A program made the position numbers and the translations under genes. DNA of 64,000 nt from Charina bottae (lineage: Eukaryota; Chordata; Lepidosauria; Squamata; Charinaidae): assembly GCA_023362775.1 (NCBI GenBank), contig JALMGJ010000029.1, positions 5,925,268-5,989,267 of the forward strand, read 5' to 3'. Positions 1-13,307 of the stretch are shown piece by piece; position 1 is the stretch's first letter; each line of letters opens with the position of its first letter. A model generated the notes under the pieces. It saw only the letters and a program-made list of their open reading frames with translations, was not told the origin of the DNA and ran no database searches.

Positions 1-284
1 AGTTCGGAGGTTCGAATCCCTAGCCCTGCGTGCAGAGTGAGCTCCCACACTAGCTCCAGCTCTTGCCAACCTAGCAATTCGAAAGCATGCAAATGCAAGT
101 AGATGAATAGGTACCACTTCGGTGGGTAGGTAACAGCGTTCCATGCGTGTCATGCGGCCACATGACCGTGGAAGCGTCTTCGGACAACGCTGGCTCTTCG
201 GCTAACAAACGGAGATGAGCACCGGCCCCTAGAGTCGGACACGACTGCACAAATGTGCGGGGGGAACCTTTACCTTTACCTTAC
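1..284 (+). mobile_element. Sauria-type tRNA SINE, 5' end outside window
   Basis: The window opens inside the tRNA-related head: a B-box (ggttcgaatcc) lies at 9-19, followed by the conserved SINE body and the 3' tail with agagtcggacacgact and a CCTTTA repeat. It aligns by eye with seven other copies here. Pol III-transcribed and non-coding. Confidence 0.9.
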
Positions 285-2610
285 AAGTGCAACCCATTCC
301 AGGTTAAATCTGTGGCATCTCTTGTTTATATAGATTTCATGATACAAGGCTGGGAAAGACATTGGAGGTGAAAATAATTCTCCTATAGAAATTAAATGGT
401 GAGATTTGTGGGAAGGATTGTTTGTTGGTTTGCTCAAATCCTTGGAAAGGCCCATCCAATCAGAGATGGTCAGAGTTCTAGTAGAACTTGGGCAAGTTTG
501 GGGCCTTATTCTATCCTGTGAAATACCTGAGATGCAGAACATTGTTCTACAGTGAGTGATGATCTTCTGCAACAGGAGATATGACCTTAAAAATGTCCAT
601 GCAATAATCAAAATCAGAAAACCACCTCCCAGCTTGGCCCTATTCCTTACGGAAGAGATACTTGGAAGGGTGATCATTCTGACCACTAGTAGATGCTTCT
701 GCAAGTTTTATGTTGTACGTTAGAAGCCCTAAGTAAATAAATGTTGATAGTCATTTGAGACTTGATGGCAGCACGAAACTCGGACCATCACGATTCTTCC
801 ATTGAAGCATTTTTTTAAAAAACAAAAATCAGTCACAAAAGAGAGTCATTCATTCCTGGGTGTTTCACTAGCTATTTAATTAGGGACAGATTGATACAGA
901 AATCAGCGCTGTTATTTAAGGACATGGGCATTTGCTAGGTGGCAGTGACCGATCAGGGTTTCTCTGCATGGATCCACAAAAGTTTTTATAAGTTTACAAA
1001 GCTCCCTGAAGACAATGAATGAACAATGGGTTAGATTGGCAAATATCAAACAAAGAACAATAACTTTTGGGTTCTGTTTAGAGTTTTAATGATTGTAAAC
1101 AAAACTAAAACAAAGTTTCTAGAGAAACATAGTTTTGAGATAATATAATTTAAAACTTTCTTTAAAACTCTACAAAGTTGCTGTTTGTAACCACTCAGTG
1201 TACCTTTTCACACTTTCGTGTATGAATCTTGTAAACATCCTATTCAGTATTCTACGTTTCTCTACCCTGAAAGTATAGGACTCATTATGCAATATTGCAA
1301 GCTGCAGTAGTGAGGAATTAACTATTCATTATTGGCAGTTATCAAAGTTTACTCTTGTCCATTAAGGTTAGGTAAAGATGAGAAGATATACAGTACAATC
1401 TAGCCAAACTGAGAGAGAATTTTTCCTATGGCATTACAGACATGGGAGATCAGAGGTGAAGGATGGGAATCCATATTTCAATGTTCTCCACTAAATGGGG
1501 GGGGGGGACAACTCTCATCACAAAGGAAACTAGGTGGCACAGCCTCCCTTTGTTCAACTTTCTGCTTTTTATACACTTAATTTATAAACTTTGGGGCAAC
1601 TGGGACATTCATAAACCTTTCCGAATAATCTTTAGTAGTGGAATCACTCAGAATGGAAGACTAATTTTAAATGAGTAAAATCAAGGTTCTTATAGCCAAT
1701 TGTGATGGGTGGGCCTTTTTAAAAATAGCAGCATTCCTTCGCCTAGGGAGTCCGTAGCCTATTCAGACTATCATCTGAATATAGGAATTACGTAACTTCA
1801 TTACTCAGTTAAGAATTGGTGAAAGTTACAGTATATCTGTTTGCATGTGAGTTAAAAACAGTTGGGAATCAAGGACCATACTTCCTTTATTTTTTAAATA
1901 TGTATGTTTATCTTCTTGGATATGACCTAAAAAGGGGGCTCTCTTGGGTGGGGAAAATAATGGAATGTTTTCATAAATACTTGGGCTTAAAATAATACCC
2001 AATTTTTTTCTGATATGTTAATTAGGGTGCATTGCAAATAGAAGTTTGTAATGATTACTCTGAACTATTGGTTATGCATTGCAATTCTACTTTTCGTTGG
2101 GTTTCTGTAACTGGGTTATATGAGGACATTTGTAAAAAAAAAAACAACAGATGGCTATTTTTCCCATTCTGAGCTTTAACATTTCTTTGTAGCTATGATC
2201 AGATGATATAGACAAAGGCTGGCTTGATTGTTCAGTTAGCCATATAGCCCACACTTTAACAACACTCTGAGCTGTGATTTGTTTAATCCTTATACTGTAT
2301 ATTGAATTGTCAGGTTTCACTTAAAATGCTAAACCAATACCAAACCATCATAAACTATGACAGCCCAATGCATGAAGCCACCTGCGGAGCGGCTTCACCT
2401 GCAGAGCGCCAGCAGCTGTGCTGCTAAAAAGCTTAAAAGTTTAGTTCATATACTGCACTAAACTATAATAGGGTTTCTTTGGTTTAGATGTAACGTGTTA
2501 TGTGAATCAGACCTTGTGTTTGTAATCCATGATTTATGGTTTAATGGTAAGCCACAGTTAAGCAAACAGTGACTTAATATGATATAGCAACCATGTTGGG
2601 GGGGGGGGGA
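285..2610. other. Intronic DNA, no recognised element
   Basis: A/T-rich single-copy-looking DNA with a G-run at 1498-1507. The only long open frames are short and lack splice signals or family resemblance. 2340-2600 contains tggtttaatggtaagccaca-type phrases also seen near 3.5, 7.0 and 13.5 kb: possibly a decayed repeat. Confidence 0.6.
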
Positions 2611-2850
2611 ACTGTATTTATTTATTTATTTATTATTTGGATTTATCCCCGCCCATCTCTACCGTGGTAGACTCTGGGCGGTATAGAGCAGTGTTTCTCA
2701 ACCTTGGCAAGTTTAAGATGTGTGGACTTCAACTCCCAGAATTCCCCAGCCAGCCATGCTGGCTGGGGAATTCTGGGAGTTGAAGTCCACACATCTTAAA
2801 CTTGCCACGGTTGAGAAACACTGGTATAGAGAAAGCAGACCCAAGTCCCA
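2611..2850 (-). mobile_element. L2 3'-tail remnant split by a hAT MITE
   Basis: A (TTTA)n run at 2617-2635, then atccccgcccatctctaccg and actctgggcggtatagag. MITE A1 sits at 2689-2823. Confidence 0.65.
2689..2823. mobile_element. hAT MITE family A, copy 1, 8-bp TSD
   Basis: 135-bp near-perfect palindrome with ends cagtgtttctcaaccttg / complement. The gtatagag duplication is at 2681-2688 and 2824-2831. 8-bp duplications and CAG...CTG ends are hAT hallmarks. Confidence 0.92.
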
Positions 2851-3138
2851 CTGCTTTGGAACTAATATATAGTTACTTAGTATACTAAGTATAGTTTTAA
2901 CATGTGACATGATGTGTTATGTGAACACACTTGTATTGAGGGACCACTTGGTTTTGGCTTAATGCAATGTCTGAAACTTTTCAGTCCTAACGCCCAACTA
3001 CTTGGCTAAGCCTTCCTGTATTTTCTGGTCACAAATTATCTGATTTCTTTCACTGCTTACTTATATTCTATCCTGCCTTGATTGTTAAACCTCATCCTGA
3101 AAACTTGTCCTTTTCCCCAAATCTTGCTTTGCCTACTT

Positions 3139-3265
3139 CAGTATTTTCCACTTCGAGATGCGTGGACTTTAACTCCCAGAGTTCTTAGCAATGGCCATGA
3201 GGGCCAGGGAATTCTGGGAACTGGATTCCACACCTCTCAGAATTGCCCAGCTTTGAAATACTGGC
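3139..3265. mobile_element. hAT MITE family A, old copy
   Basis: Diverged palindrome: cagtattttccacttcgaga at the left and tttgaaatactg at the right, with the core gtggactttaactcccagag and ggaattctgggaactg kept. Confidence 0.65.
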
Positions 3266-5210
3266 TTAATTTTTTTAACTCCCTAACATCAGACATGAGG
3301 GTTCCTCTTTACAGACGTGGCCACTAACAGCCAATTTTCTAATTTAGGTCCAGTTTGGTGTTTATTCTTATACACTTGATGGCTAAGTTGGACAATCAAA
3401 TGCAGGCTAACAAATTGTGGCTAAAATTCAGGTAGAAGCGAGGCAGTGATAGTTTTATGTGCCTCGCTTTTAACCTGGAAGCTCTGTCAAACAATACACT
3501 GAACCACAAAATAGTATGTTCTGCACATCTAGCCTTTGTGGTTAGTTTATGGTTTCTAAATCAGAAAATTGGGTTTGCTAAGTAATCCATGGTTACATTA
3601 ACTTCAGAGAAATGTGCCATGTGATCCTGGCCAGTGAGAATAAGACCCACATCAAATGTGGGTGCCATTTCAAGCAGCCCAGCGCTAGAAGTAGCACATC
3701 AGTGGTTCTGTGGATAATCAACCCATAAGCTTGAGCAGATAAGCTGCCTTCTGCGTATGTTCAAATCCAGCCTTTGCTTTGCTTTTTGATCCAGGATATC
3801 ATGTGAACCCTTCAAAAGTAGGTTAGTTCTGTAAGTTATGATTATTAACCATCTGTAAGCATATTGTGTGAGAACAGCCCCGGTGCAGGGTGAACTGCTC
3901 AACCTACTTAATTAACACCAAAACTAACCTGGAGAGGGTAATTTTAGCCCCAACAGCTCAGGTTTTAAGCTAAACCAACTCCCCACCCCTTCCAGGAACA
4001 ATTGTACCTTCTCAGTTCCAAGAGAGACAGAGAACCGAGACCGGGCTTGTGAAAAACAGGTCAGGGTGTATTATATTATCTCATATTTACTTGTCATGGA
4101 TCCACTGGAGTTAGTAGGAGAAAAATAACACTTCTGTGTTTCTATGCATATTCTTTATAGCTGGGGAGAACTACGTGCCTTTAGTAATCAACATTATATT
4201 GGCACGTCAGAGGAGATTTTGCTGTTTATCAGTTCAACCCCCATCTCAACACCGTGCCTGCCATCTTGCAGATGTTGACATTCACCCTTGTGGATAACCC
4301 TGTTCCCAAAAGACACCATAAATCCAAGCTTAATCAATGACATCTTCATTTGATTCCTTGGGTATTCTAATGTGTCCACTGAGCTGGTCAGCGTTACAGC
4401 TCAGCTTGACTTCTTTGAAGAAGACTTTTTTCATAAAGTTCCTTTCCATTTCACAGATAATCCCGCATTGGGATGATGTTTGCTCCTTCATTTGGATTGT
4501 CCTCAGTGACATCACTGCCATAAGCAATATGTGATTGGCTATGTTGCAGTATGACATCATTCCATTCCTTCCCATTCTAGGCCACTGTTTGTTTTAACCT
4601 CTGTATGTTGAGCAAGCCATAGTGGCCCATCTCACACATAACACTAAATTGTAAAGCAATTTATACATCATCATAAGGTAGACCAGATAAACCACATCAT
4701 GCTTAGGGTCATGTGTGAACTCATGTTCATCTCTTAGATTTAGGAATGGCCATCCGTGAAACTAATCTACAAGTCAGCAAGAGCCAGCAAGATCAAAAAT
4801 ATTAGCATAAAAACCAGTGGGAGAGTACAATCCAATGGCATTAACCTCATTTCCAACCCAACATTATATTTTAAAAGAAAGAATATCTGGCACCACTCTT
4901 CCAAGTATTTACAGTAATTAGGTTTAGGAATTAGGTGACCAGAAGCTGCTTTCTGACAACAAAGAAAAGCAAACCTAACTTAATGCATACAGTGGGCATT
5001 TTGAATAGGCAGAGGGAGCTGGACGAAATTTCCATTGCAGGCAAGAAAAACACAAAATCCAGAAGTCCAAAATGTCCATGACAGTGTTTTCAACTGGATT
5101 CCCTAAATCTGCAAACCAAGCGGCAGTTTCATCCTCCAACTTGTGCCTGTCATTCAACATACACCAAGTGAAAGCATCTTTTTCAGAGCTTGCTATATTT
5201 GTCATCTTCT
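3266..5210. other. Intronic DNA, no recognised element
   Basis: Possible decayed repeat at 3330-3640. An 81-codon antisense frame at 4330-4575 has no recognisable domain and no start context. Confidence 0.55.
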
Positions 5211-5222
5211 AGTGAAAGAGAG

Positions 5223-5549
5223 GGGATGTGGCTCAGCGGGTAAGACACCAGGCTTGTCGATTGGAAGATTGCAAGTTCAGAGGTTCGAATCCCTAGCCCT
5301 GCGTGACGGAGTGAGCTCCTGCACTCGCCCCAGCTCTTGCCAACCTAGCAATTTGAAAGCATGCAAATGCAAGTAGATGAATAGGTACCACTTCGGTGGG
5401 TAGATAAAAGCGTTCCGCGTGTGTCATGCCGGCCACATGACCGTGGAAGCGTCTTCGGACAACGCTGGCTCTTTGGCTAACAAATGGAGATAAGTACCAG
5501 CCCCTAGAGTCGGACACGACTGCACAAATGTGCGGGGGGAACCTTTTTT
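5223..5549 (+). mobile_element. Sauria-type tRNA SINE, full length with 12-bp target duplication
   Basis: The A-box region (tggctcagcgggtaag) and B-box (ggttcgaatcc) of a tRNA-like Pol III promoter are intact. The body ends in the BovB-like tail. A 12-bp direct repeat, agtgaaagagag, flanks it at 5211-5222 and 5550-5561, the mark of LINE-driven insertion. Confidence 0.93.
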
Positions 5550-5561
5550 AGTGAAAGAGAG

Positions 5562-6554
5562 CGGAGTTCTGTGCATTTCTCCCTACACCAATTACTTACC
5601 AACTGGGGCAACACAGTCCTCATCCAGCCTATTGATTTGATTCCTCCACACATTCAAGGAAACTTTCTCAAGTTGGTCCTCTATAACTGTAACTGCGAGA
5701 CTACACTTGCCATCATCCCCAGCAGCTGATTGAAAAGGAATCTGGATTAAACATGCAATGAATCTGGAGCTCTTGGAGCAGGGGGTGTTGTGGATTAATT
5801 TATTATGATCTGAATATCTATGTTGGCTGCCGTCTCAAGGTGCAAGACATGCTAAGATTATTGTGCCGGTTGATCGCTTGTTTGTTTTTGAAGAGCTCAG
5901 CTCTGAAATTGGAGTCATTTTTGAAAGATGCTCAAACAGTCCTCTTAAGTAAATATAGTTACCTCCTCCTCCCTGACAAAAGCAGAATGTTTCTACCAAT
6001 GGATTTTGAAAAACTAGACTCAGAGAAGACTTTGCAGCCCTATATTCAGCAAACTTTTCATGGTGGGAGGGAGGGAAACGGCAGCTTCTGGACCATCTTT
6101 TAAAAATGATCTGCAATATTTGGCTGGGCAATAAAAAGCCTCCAACTGTTGAAAGCCCAGTCTGATGACTTTAAAGAAACAGACTTTGTCATGTGTTTTA
6201 AAGCTAAGCCCTAGCTTAACTGAATTCAGTACAGGATTGTGGAAGGCAGCATGTTGCTTTAATTAAAACAATGTGCTGTGTTTGTTGTCGCTTGCTTAAT
6301 TAAAGGCTTTTTTTTCCTTGCAAAAAAATGTGTACTCTGAAAACTGCAGGATCCAGATTTGTCAGGATTACAGAAGGGGGAGGGAGGGAGGGAGGGGTTC
6401 ATAAATCTGAACATCTGTGGCAATAACAATATTCCTGTGGCAAGTGGTTTTTCTACAATGCTAAGCTGTGTTTGGTTGAACTGATGTGCAGAGCAAGGTC
6501 TGCTTCTAGGTAGGAAAAATCAAGTGCATAGGTACAGGAGTCGGGAGATCTGGC
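5562..6554. other. Intronic DNA with possible conserved non-coding stretch
   Basis: No element recognised. 6255-6320 has TTAATTAAAA and TTAATTAAAGG, homeodomain-like sites in otherwise unremarkable DNA. A gggagggaggga tract lies at 6376-6396. Confidence 0.4.
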
Positions 6555-6965
6555 TTGATAAAATGTAAGAAGGACCTAGAAGTCTTAGTAGACCACCAGC
6601 TGCAAATGAGCAAGCTGCTGAAAAAGGCTGGTGTAATCGTGTTCTGCATTAACAGAAGGATTGTGTCCAGATCACAGGAGGTAATAATTCTACTGTATTC
6701 TGCACTAGGGAGATTAGCACTTGGAATACTGTTTCAATTCTGGATACCAAAGCTGAAGCAGGTTCCAAAGAAAGCTACCGGATGATAAGGGGCTCACAAA
6801 CCAATCCTATGAGGAAGGGTTAAGGTTGCTGGGCAGATTAAACTGTCAGAAGAGAAGACCAACAGGAGATAGGACAGCATTTTACAGAGAGGGTGTCAAG
6901 CTATTCTCTCTTGAAACCAAGAGCAGGACAATGAGGTGAAATCAAAAGAAATCAGGCTATTAGGA
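6555..6965 (+). mobile_element. CR1-like LINE 3' fragment
   Basis: aaggacctagaagtcttagt at the start and the later gcattaacagaaggattgtg, ggaatactgtttcaattctg and atgaggaagggttaaggttg match the end of CR1-type ORF2 as I know it. Partly open (76 codons from 6555), otherwise decayed. The end is unclear. Confidence 0.65.
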
Positions 6966-8486
6966 GAAATTTCCTTATTCTAAGAGCTATTAGCCACAGT
7001 TAAAGCAAACCACAATTTGCTGTATTGTGTGAACCCATGCATTAAATGTATCTGACAATCTCTGAAGAGAGAGAAGTTAATTCAGGTTAACCCCAATGTT
7101 TCTAATCGATGTACGTGTGCATTTTTTTTTCTTTTCATCATCATCTCTTTCTGTACTAGATTTATATTCCAACTTTTCTCTAGGAGCTTAAGGTAGCATC
7201 CATATTACTCCCTCCTCCACGTTTAACCTTAGATCAGATCTATGATCTGTTACTTTGTCTGAGAGTCAGTGACTGGATGAAAGTCAACCCGTGAATTTCT
7301 TAACTGAAGGTCACTTGAACCTAGGTCTCCCTACCCCTTGGCCATCATCCTAACTCATAAACTGTGTCTGTGTCATAACATGCTAGGTTAAAAAGGTTGG
7401 CTAAAGAGCACCCACACTACTATCTGATTCCCTGCCATGTAAATAGGCTTTGTGGCTTCCTATGATCTCTAAAGTAAAGTAGTTGCCATTCTGGGTTTCC
7501 AAAAATGGAGGCGTGTTTGATGTCAACGGAGCTTGTCTAAAGAGTTGGTAAAATGATAACATGCACACATTTGTTAACTGAACTTTTTAGTTCAACGTGT
7601 CGTGGAACCACGGCCCTCAACTCAGGATGTCTCCGTGCCATTAAGCCATTTTGGTGCTGATGGTGATTAGAATGGCGACTCTAATCTTTCGCCCCTCTAA
7701 ATGCCACCGAGAGTATTACATTTTGCAACTCTCCTGTAATGGTATGTGGTAAGGCTGACATCTCCTTATGGCCAAGTGCATGAATTCTCTATTTCCCCTA
7801 CATTCCTTGAAAAATTACAGAGTATATAGGTGAACAGATGATTGGATCATAGACATGAAAATTAATGTGTAGTTTTATGCTTAGATTGTACAGTCCGTCT
7901 TCTTTCAGGAAGAAAACCTTCCAAAAGAAATAGTAGCTAGGTGAGACTTTGAAATATCAAGTCATGCATACATACATAAGGTAAGTATTAGGCACAGAAA
8001 AACGGGAGGGGAAATGTTTGGGACTTTTTAAAAAAGAAATGCCTACAGGTACTTAAAGAGCTGTGGGTGATGGAAAACAGCACCACGTCTATTATATGAC
8101 ATGACAGTAAGAACTCTCATAAGGAGGCAGGGAGGGGGAAATGGGGGGGAAAAATCTTGGAATTATAGTGTTTGAAAACTATAGCGATACATTTGAAATG
8201 CCAATACTTGCTACATGCATTAATGCTTTCAAGCCTACAGAATGTGCATGTAGCATTTCTGAGACGGTAAACTCTTGAATTGGGGTATAAACACGGTAGC
8301 AACAGTAATAGATATAGTACATGCCCAGCTAGGCAGTTAAAACATAGTTATCTTCAGTAACAGAATCATGGAAATGGAGGTTGTGTGATAGGCATGCCAA
8401 TCTTGCCTTGCTATTGCAAAGTTCCTGAAAGTATGCAGAACAATATCAAAGGGAAATAGAGCAACTTCTATTGTAAAGGTGCTTTT
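6966..8486. other. Intronic DNA, no recognised element
   Basis: A decayed aaccacaatttgctgtattg phrase at 7010-7030 recalls a reptile repeat. Nothing else supported. Confidence 0.5.
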
Positions 8487-9015
8487 GTGGTTTGATTGAT
8501 TATGTGCCATCAAGTTTTTGTTGACTCTTAACAACCACATAGATAGATTTTCTCCATGATGATCTGTCCCTAAGCTGGTCCCTAAGCTTTTCCAATGGTG
8601 CACTAATTGCTACTGAGTCTATCCATCTTGCTGCTGGTTGTCCTCTTCTTCTCTTTCCTTCTAACTTTCCCAGTGTTGGAGTCTTCTCCAGAGAGCTAAG
8701 TCTTCACGTAATGTGTCCAAAGTAGGGACACATTTGAGCCTGGTCATTTGTGCTTTGAGTGAGAACACTGGGTTGATTTGTTTGATGAACCATCAGTTTG
8801 TTTTCTTGGCTGTCCACAATATTCTCAGGAATATTGAATATTCTCCAACGTCAAAGTTCAAAAGCATCAATACTCTTCCTATCCTGTTTCTTCAAAGTCC
8901 AACTTTCACTTCCATAGAGCGTCACAGGGAATACCATGGCTTGCACAATTCTGATCTTTGTAGGTATGGTCACATCATGGCATTTGAATATCTTTTCCAA
9001 GGCCTTCATGATAGA
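8487..9015 (-). mobile_element. Old RTE-type LINE 3' fragment
   Basis: Antisense similarity to the C-terminal part of an RTE reverse-transcriptase ORF and its short 3' end (atgtgccatcaagtttttgt at the low end). Many in-frame breaks. The 3' end atgtgccatcaag matches the complement of the fragment at 10.86 kb, so both belong to one old RTE subfamily distinct from BovB. Confidence 0.65.
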
Positions 9016-10739
9016 AAATAAAATACAATGATTTTTTAAAAAAGTGGTCTAAGGAGTAGGATGAAACTGTTCAGATAAAAATTCTAACATCTTCTATTTT
9101 CTGAAAGTTTCAGAAATGAAAAATACATTTGCCTGGCTCTTTCATGATAGCAATGAGGATTTTAGGGATGCCTCTCTGGATATTGCATTGCAAAATCTGT
9201 CACTGAAATGTCTCCTCTGTGGACTTCTCCTCTGTCGGCTTCCACCCTTTCCACTCCTTAATACTAAGGCCGTTCAAAGTTGACTTGTGATTATCCTCAT
9301 CATTCCTGCTCAACTTGAAAGGCTGAGAACACCTCAAGCCAATCACTGCTCCCTTCAACTGATAACTGTAAATAACATTGTTCAGGGAGCACCCCACCAC
9401 CCTAAGCCACCAGGTTATCAGAAAACCCCTTATCCCTATTCCACACAAAACAGAAGCAAGGTACATTTCTAGCACTCCTTCCTTTAAGGTTTGAATATGT
9501 ATTTGCAAATCATTCTGAAAGATTGTTAAGAGCAGAAGCTCCAGAACTGCCAAGCCATCTTTCCTCTCCTGCATTTAACATCCCCTATGAGCTGTGATGG
9601 TAAAAGAATAGCATTCCAGCATTTTTGCAATCAAGCTTTTCCCCCAGTAGCTGAAACCATTGGCAACCAAATTAGAAAAGAGGTGAAATTTTGTTCCAGC
9701 TGAGGAGGACACTGATTGTTCTGGGGAGAGGCAGTTACTTAGAGTCCAGGGGCCTGGAATTGATGTGAGTCAAGAATTCCCTCCAGTGGAACATGGATCA
9801 TCCACAATCTTTGCAAAGCTGAAGTTTTGTGAAGAAAGCTCCAGTTTCAAATAAGCTGTAGCAGAGGCAAGAAAGAAAGAAATTGCTTTCAAACACAGCT
9901 GGCATCGTGCAATCACAGAGGTGCAAAGCTGATTCTCTTCTGCTTTGAGACAGTCCTGTTTTAAGGTCCCTGGAGGAATGGTGGGACAGAAATGAGATGT
10001 GTTAGTCTTAATTAGTCCCTCAACACTCAAGTGGCTGATGAAAAGGTGACACCCCCTTGCCTGCAGAACTAATAGAAAGGGTGTGGCGATGGGAAGGAGA
10101 AATAATTGATGTTCCTGAAAAGTCAAAACACAGAATTCTTCTTTTATACTTTTCTTCCTGTGATGCAGTTTTTACATCAGATTTGAGCAGCTCTTGGAAG
10201 ATTTGGAAAGTAATGACCAAGGTTAGCTAAGGTCTATTGCAAATCCTCTTTCTCTGTCACTGCTCCTGGTTAATTGCAGCTCTCTTTTTTTTTTTTTAAG
10301 TCCACTGCTTCAATAGAGTTTTCACTTGAGGAAGCTTAAGAAGGAACATTGTAGAAAGTAAATGTCTCAGTTGGTGGTTGCACTTGGCTGACTATCTAGG
10401 TTGGACAGATGTGCAGCTGTTCAGATCTGAAGCAAGGAAGGTGCACCCTCTGCACCTCTCAGCAAGTCCTTAAAAAGAAACAGCGCCTTTTCCTGGGTTC
10501 ATATTGCTAGCCTTGAAGTCCCAAGAAAATATGCATTCAAATTAAGGAGATAGCATCCAAGCTGCCATCCCCATTTCAGACTCAAATAACAACACATTGG
10601 ATTGGTTGGATGTGTCCAAGAAATCACCAGAGTTGAGGTCCATTCAAAGGAGCATTTTTCTCCTAGGAAGCAAATGAGCATGGTTATATGGAAACTGCAT
10701 TTTCCAAAGCAACTCAAAGTTCTCACTCAAGGCACAAAT
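9016..10739. other. Intronic DNA, no recognised element
   Basis: Several antisense frames of 60-124 codons (e.g. 9200-9574) but no motif, splice site or similarity I recognise. Confidence 0.5.
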
Positions 10740-10885
10740 GACCAGGCTCAAATTATCCTACTTTGGACACCAGGTGGATAAACCCAGTTACAGTGGTGAT
10801 GAGGGCACTGTTGGGAGAGCTCTATGTAGTCGCTAGGAGTCAAAAACAACTTGATGGCACACAATCAGTCAATAATCAATCATTT
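10740..10885 (+). mobile_element. Old RTE-type LINE 3' end
   Basis: Ends aacttgatggcacacaatca with a tandem-like tail; upstream tactttggacaccaggtgga resembles the coding end of the same RTE subfamily. Confidence 0.6.
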
Positions 10886-10916
10886 CACCAAACCATAATT
10901 TTGTTCCTAGGCTGAG

Positions 10917-11026
10917 GGTTACCAGGTCTGGGCTGCAAAAGTCCAGAAAATCACTAGATGCCAACAAAGTGGCTTTGTTGCTATCTAGCAGCTATCCAGA
11001 TTTTTGCAGCCCAGATCTAGTAGCCC
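10917..11026. mobile_element. Palindromic MITE family D
   Basis: ggttaccaggtctgggctgc opposed to gcagcccagatctagtagcc; ~110 bp. A partial relative lies at 17,291-17,372 (ggttgtccagatttttgcag). Confidence 0.7.
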
Positions 11027-11282
11027 TATTGGAGACCGAAAGTTCACCCTTTAAAGCAAGAAGTTCCTTTGTTTTTAGAGCTATCTGATTTCTAGTAATT
11101 AGACTTTCATCTGCAACTGTACAGTTCTAAGAGCAATAAATTACATTGTGAACAGAACTGATAAGATTGTATCATTTTATTGGATCAAACTTCTTGGGAG
11201 ACAATATATTTGAGAGATCACACTTTTTGTTTTATTTAAGTGGCAAATAAATGCCTTTTTATTTTATTATTTTATTTTATTT

Positions 11283-11463
11283 TGTGCCTTCGAGTCAGTG
11301 TTGACTCCTGGCAACTGCCTGGACAAGTCTCTGCAGTTTTCTTGGCAAGGTTTTTCAGAAGAGGTTTGCCATTGCCGCCTTCCTAGGGCTGAGAGTGAAT
11401 GACTGGCCGAAGGTCACCCAGCTGGCTTTGTGCCTAAGGCAGGACTACAACTCACGGTCTCCC
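11283..11463 (-). mobile_element. Second tRNA SINE family, 5'-truncated antisense copy
   Basis: Similarity runs from gtgccttcgagtcagtgttg at the low end to ctcacggtctccc near 11,463. The tRNA head is missing. An A/T-rich (ttttatta) tract precedes it. Confidence 0.8.
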
Positions 11464-11849
11464 ATTACAATGAGACCTGAGCTGTTGGAATCAACATAAA
11501 AATTGTTCATGGGTTTATTTTATTTTTTTATTATTCCACTACAATCTCAAGATTCACAGTAGCATGCGAAAACATTCATAGTAAAATTTAGAACGTTCGT
11601 GGAACAAGGGTAACAATCAGAAACCAATAAAAATCAATCCAGCATACGCTCTATGGATGGAACACCACGATGGAGCAACACAAAACAAAACAAATCACAA
11701 GATGGCGTCTTTTTAACAAAGTTAAAATTGAAGTTTAAAAAGCCTTCTGAGAGATCTGTGTCTCCACTGGCTTCTGGAAGGTTACAGTGTACGAGCAGGG
11801 TAGGAAGAGAGTCAAAAAATGGTGGCAAAAAATCTGAACGGTGTCTTGT

Positions 11850-11935
11850 AGCCACCGTTTCCAATTAACAAATTTTATGAAAAGGCATCAGCCTTCAGGA
11901 GCTGCAGCTCACTCATCAGATGCATAGAGTGGCTT
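11850..11935. repeat. Fragment related to the 42.7-kb inverted repeat
   Basis: aaaaggcatcagcc, gctgcagctcactcatcag and atgcatagagtgg match the left arm at 42.7 kb. Confidence 0.5.
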
Positions 11936-12711
11936 GAATGATGTAGGGTTTATATTGGGGGTGGAAAAGTGGAGGAAGGAAGGGAAAGAAGAGGTAAAAC
12001 TTCCTGGGAAGGGCTGTTCCATAACACAGGAACCACGAAGGAGAAACATCTCCTCCTGGCCTCAGTCCTCCATTTTTCTTGGGCTGTACATATTGCACGG
12101 GTTGAATCCTTGTTTACAACCCACACTTCATATTGTACTCAGACCTGCTGGAAGCCAATGTACAGTTCACAGGATATGCGTGATGTGCTCCTGGAGTTCA
12201 GCACCAGCTGAGTGCATGAAGTTGCTGCATTTTTCAGGAACTGCAGATTCCAAGTCGTCTTTAAAGGCAGCCCCGTGTGAAACACATTGTAGTAGTCTAG
12301 TTACAGTAGGTAGTGATAAGATCATGAGTGACTGTTGCAAGATCCCCCCGCTCCAGGTTGGGTCATAACTCATGCACCAGTCAAAGCTAGTCAGAGGCGC
12401 TCTTTGACCCGTTTAGCAGCAGCCACAAGTCCAGGAGGACCCCCAGTTTTCCACCTTTGTGAGTCAGCACCAGGACTGCCAAAGAACCTCAGGGTACAAG
12501 CAGGAACTCCATCTTGCTTGGATTCAACTTCAGCCTATTTCCTATCTTCCAGGACTCAACAATATCCAGACACCAGGGCTTTGTTCACACTGCTTCATGG
12601 CACTGTTAGACAATTGTGGAGCTGAACAGATTCATGTTTATTTGTTTTTAAAGGCAAGTGGAACTGAGCTGGTAGTCACTGTGCATTCATTTTGTGGCTG
12701 TTTGCCAGACT
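11936..12711. other. Probable old repeat, class unknown
   Basis: 12,340-12,560 (e.g. tccaggaggacccccagttt, atcttgcttggattcaactt) resembles phrases common in reptile LINE relics read antisense. Not assigned. Confidence 0.3.
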
Positions 12712-12719
12712 CTCTAAGC

Positions 12720-12990
12720 CAGAGCTTTCCAAACTGTGTGCCGCGACACAAAAGTGTGTCGCCACACACAGTCTGGTGTGTCGCCACACAACCCGGAAGC
12801 GCTGATCATCATCAGCGCTTCCGGGTTTTCCCGCGGCAACACACCAACGGCAGCGTGCAAAAACCCAAAAGCAGCAGCAGCGCTTCCGGGTTTTTACGCG
12901 CTGCCGCAACGGCGGCACTTCCGGGTTTTCCCGCGGCGACACACCAACGACGGTTGGTGTGTCGCCACAGGAAAACTTTGGAAAGACCTG
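12720..12990. mobile_element. hAT MITE family B (GC-rich), copy 1, 8-bp TSD
   Basis: 271 bp with ends cagagctttccaaactgtg / ctttggaaagacctg and many tgtgtcgccacac and cttccgggttttcccgcgg blocks. Target ctctaagc at 12,712-12,719 and 12,991-12,998. Confidence 0.9.
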
Positions 12991-13307
12991 CTCTAAGCAG
13001 AAAACGAACCTCCAGGGGAAAGATTCTAGCCTAGTCCTGACACACTAAATTTCTGTCTGTCTGGATTTTACTTTATGCCTGGGCACATATATCCTAATTC
13101 CCTCTGGTTACCATGAGAAGCAAGCACTCCACTTCATCAACTAACAAGCATTGTGATGACTAATGTTGTTAAAACTAACAGAGCAGAGAGCAGTCAGGTG
13201 TGGTCATGGCATCTCCAGTGTCCGCTGCAAGGATTCCAAGAATGTGGTTGGATGGAACTGCCCTGCTGAGAGGTGGCAGAATTACACTTTGCACCAAACT
13301 CCTAGAT

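Noticed and set aside
276..704. 142-codon antisense open frame
   Set aside because: No domain, no plausible splice sites, begins at the SINE tail; expected by chance in this length of DNA.
5219..5300. tRNA-like A-box and B-box, possible tRNA gene
   Set aside because: Part of a dispersed ~330-bp SINE with target duplications; the cloverleaf is not intact.
12459..13034. 191-codon sense frame
   Set aside because: Most of it lies within the GC-rich family B MITE, where stops are rare because of composition.
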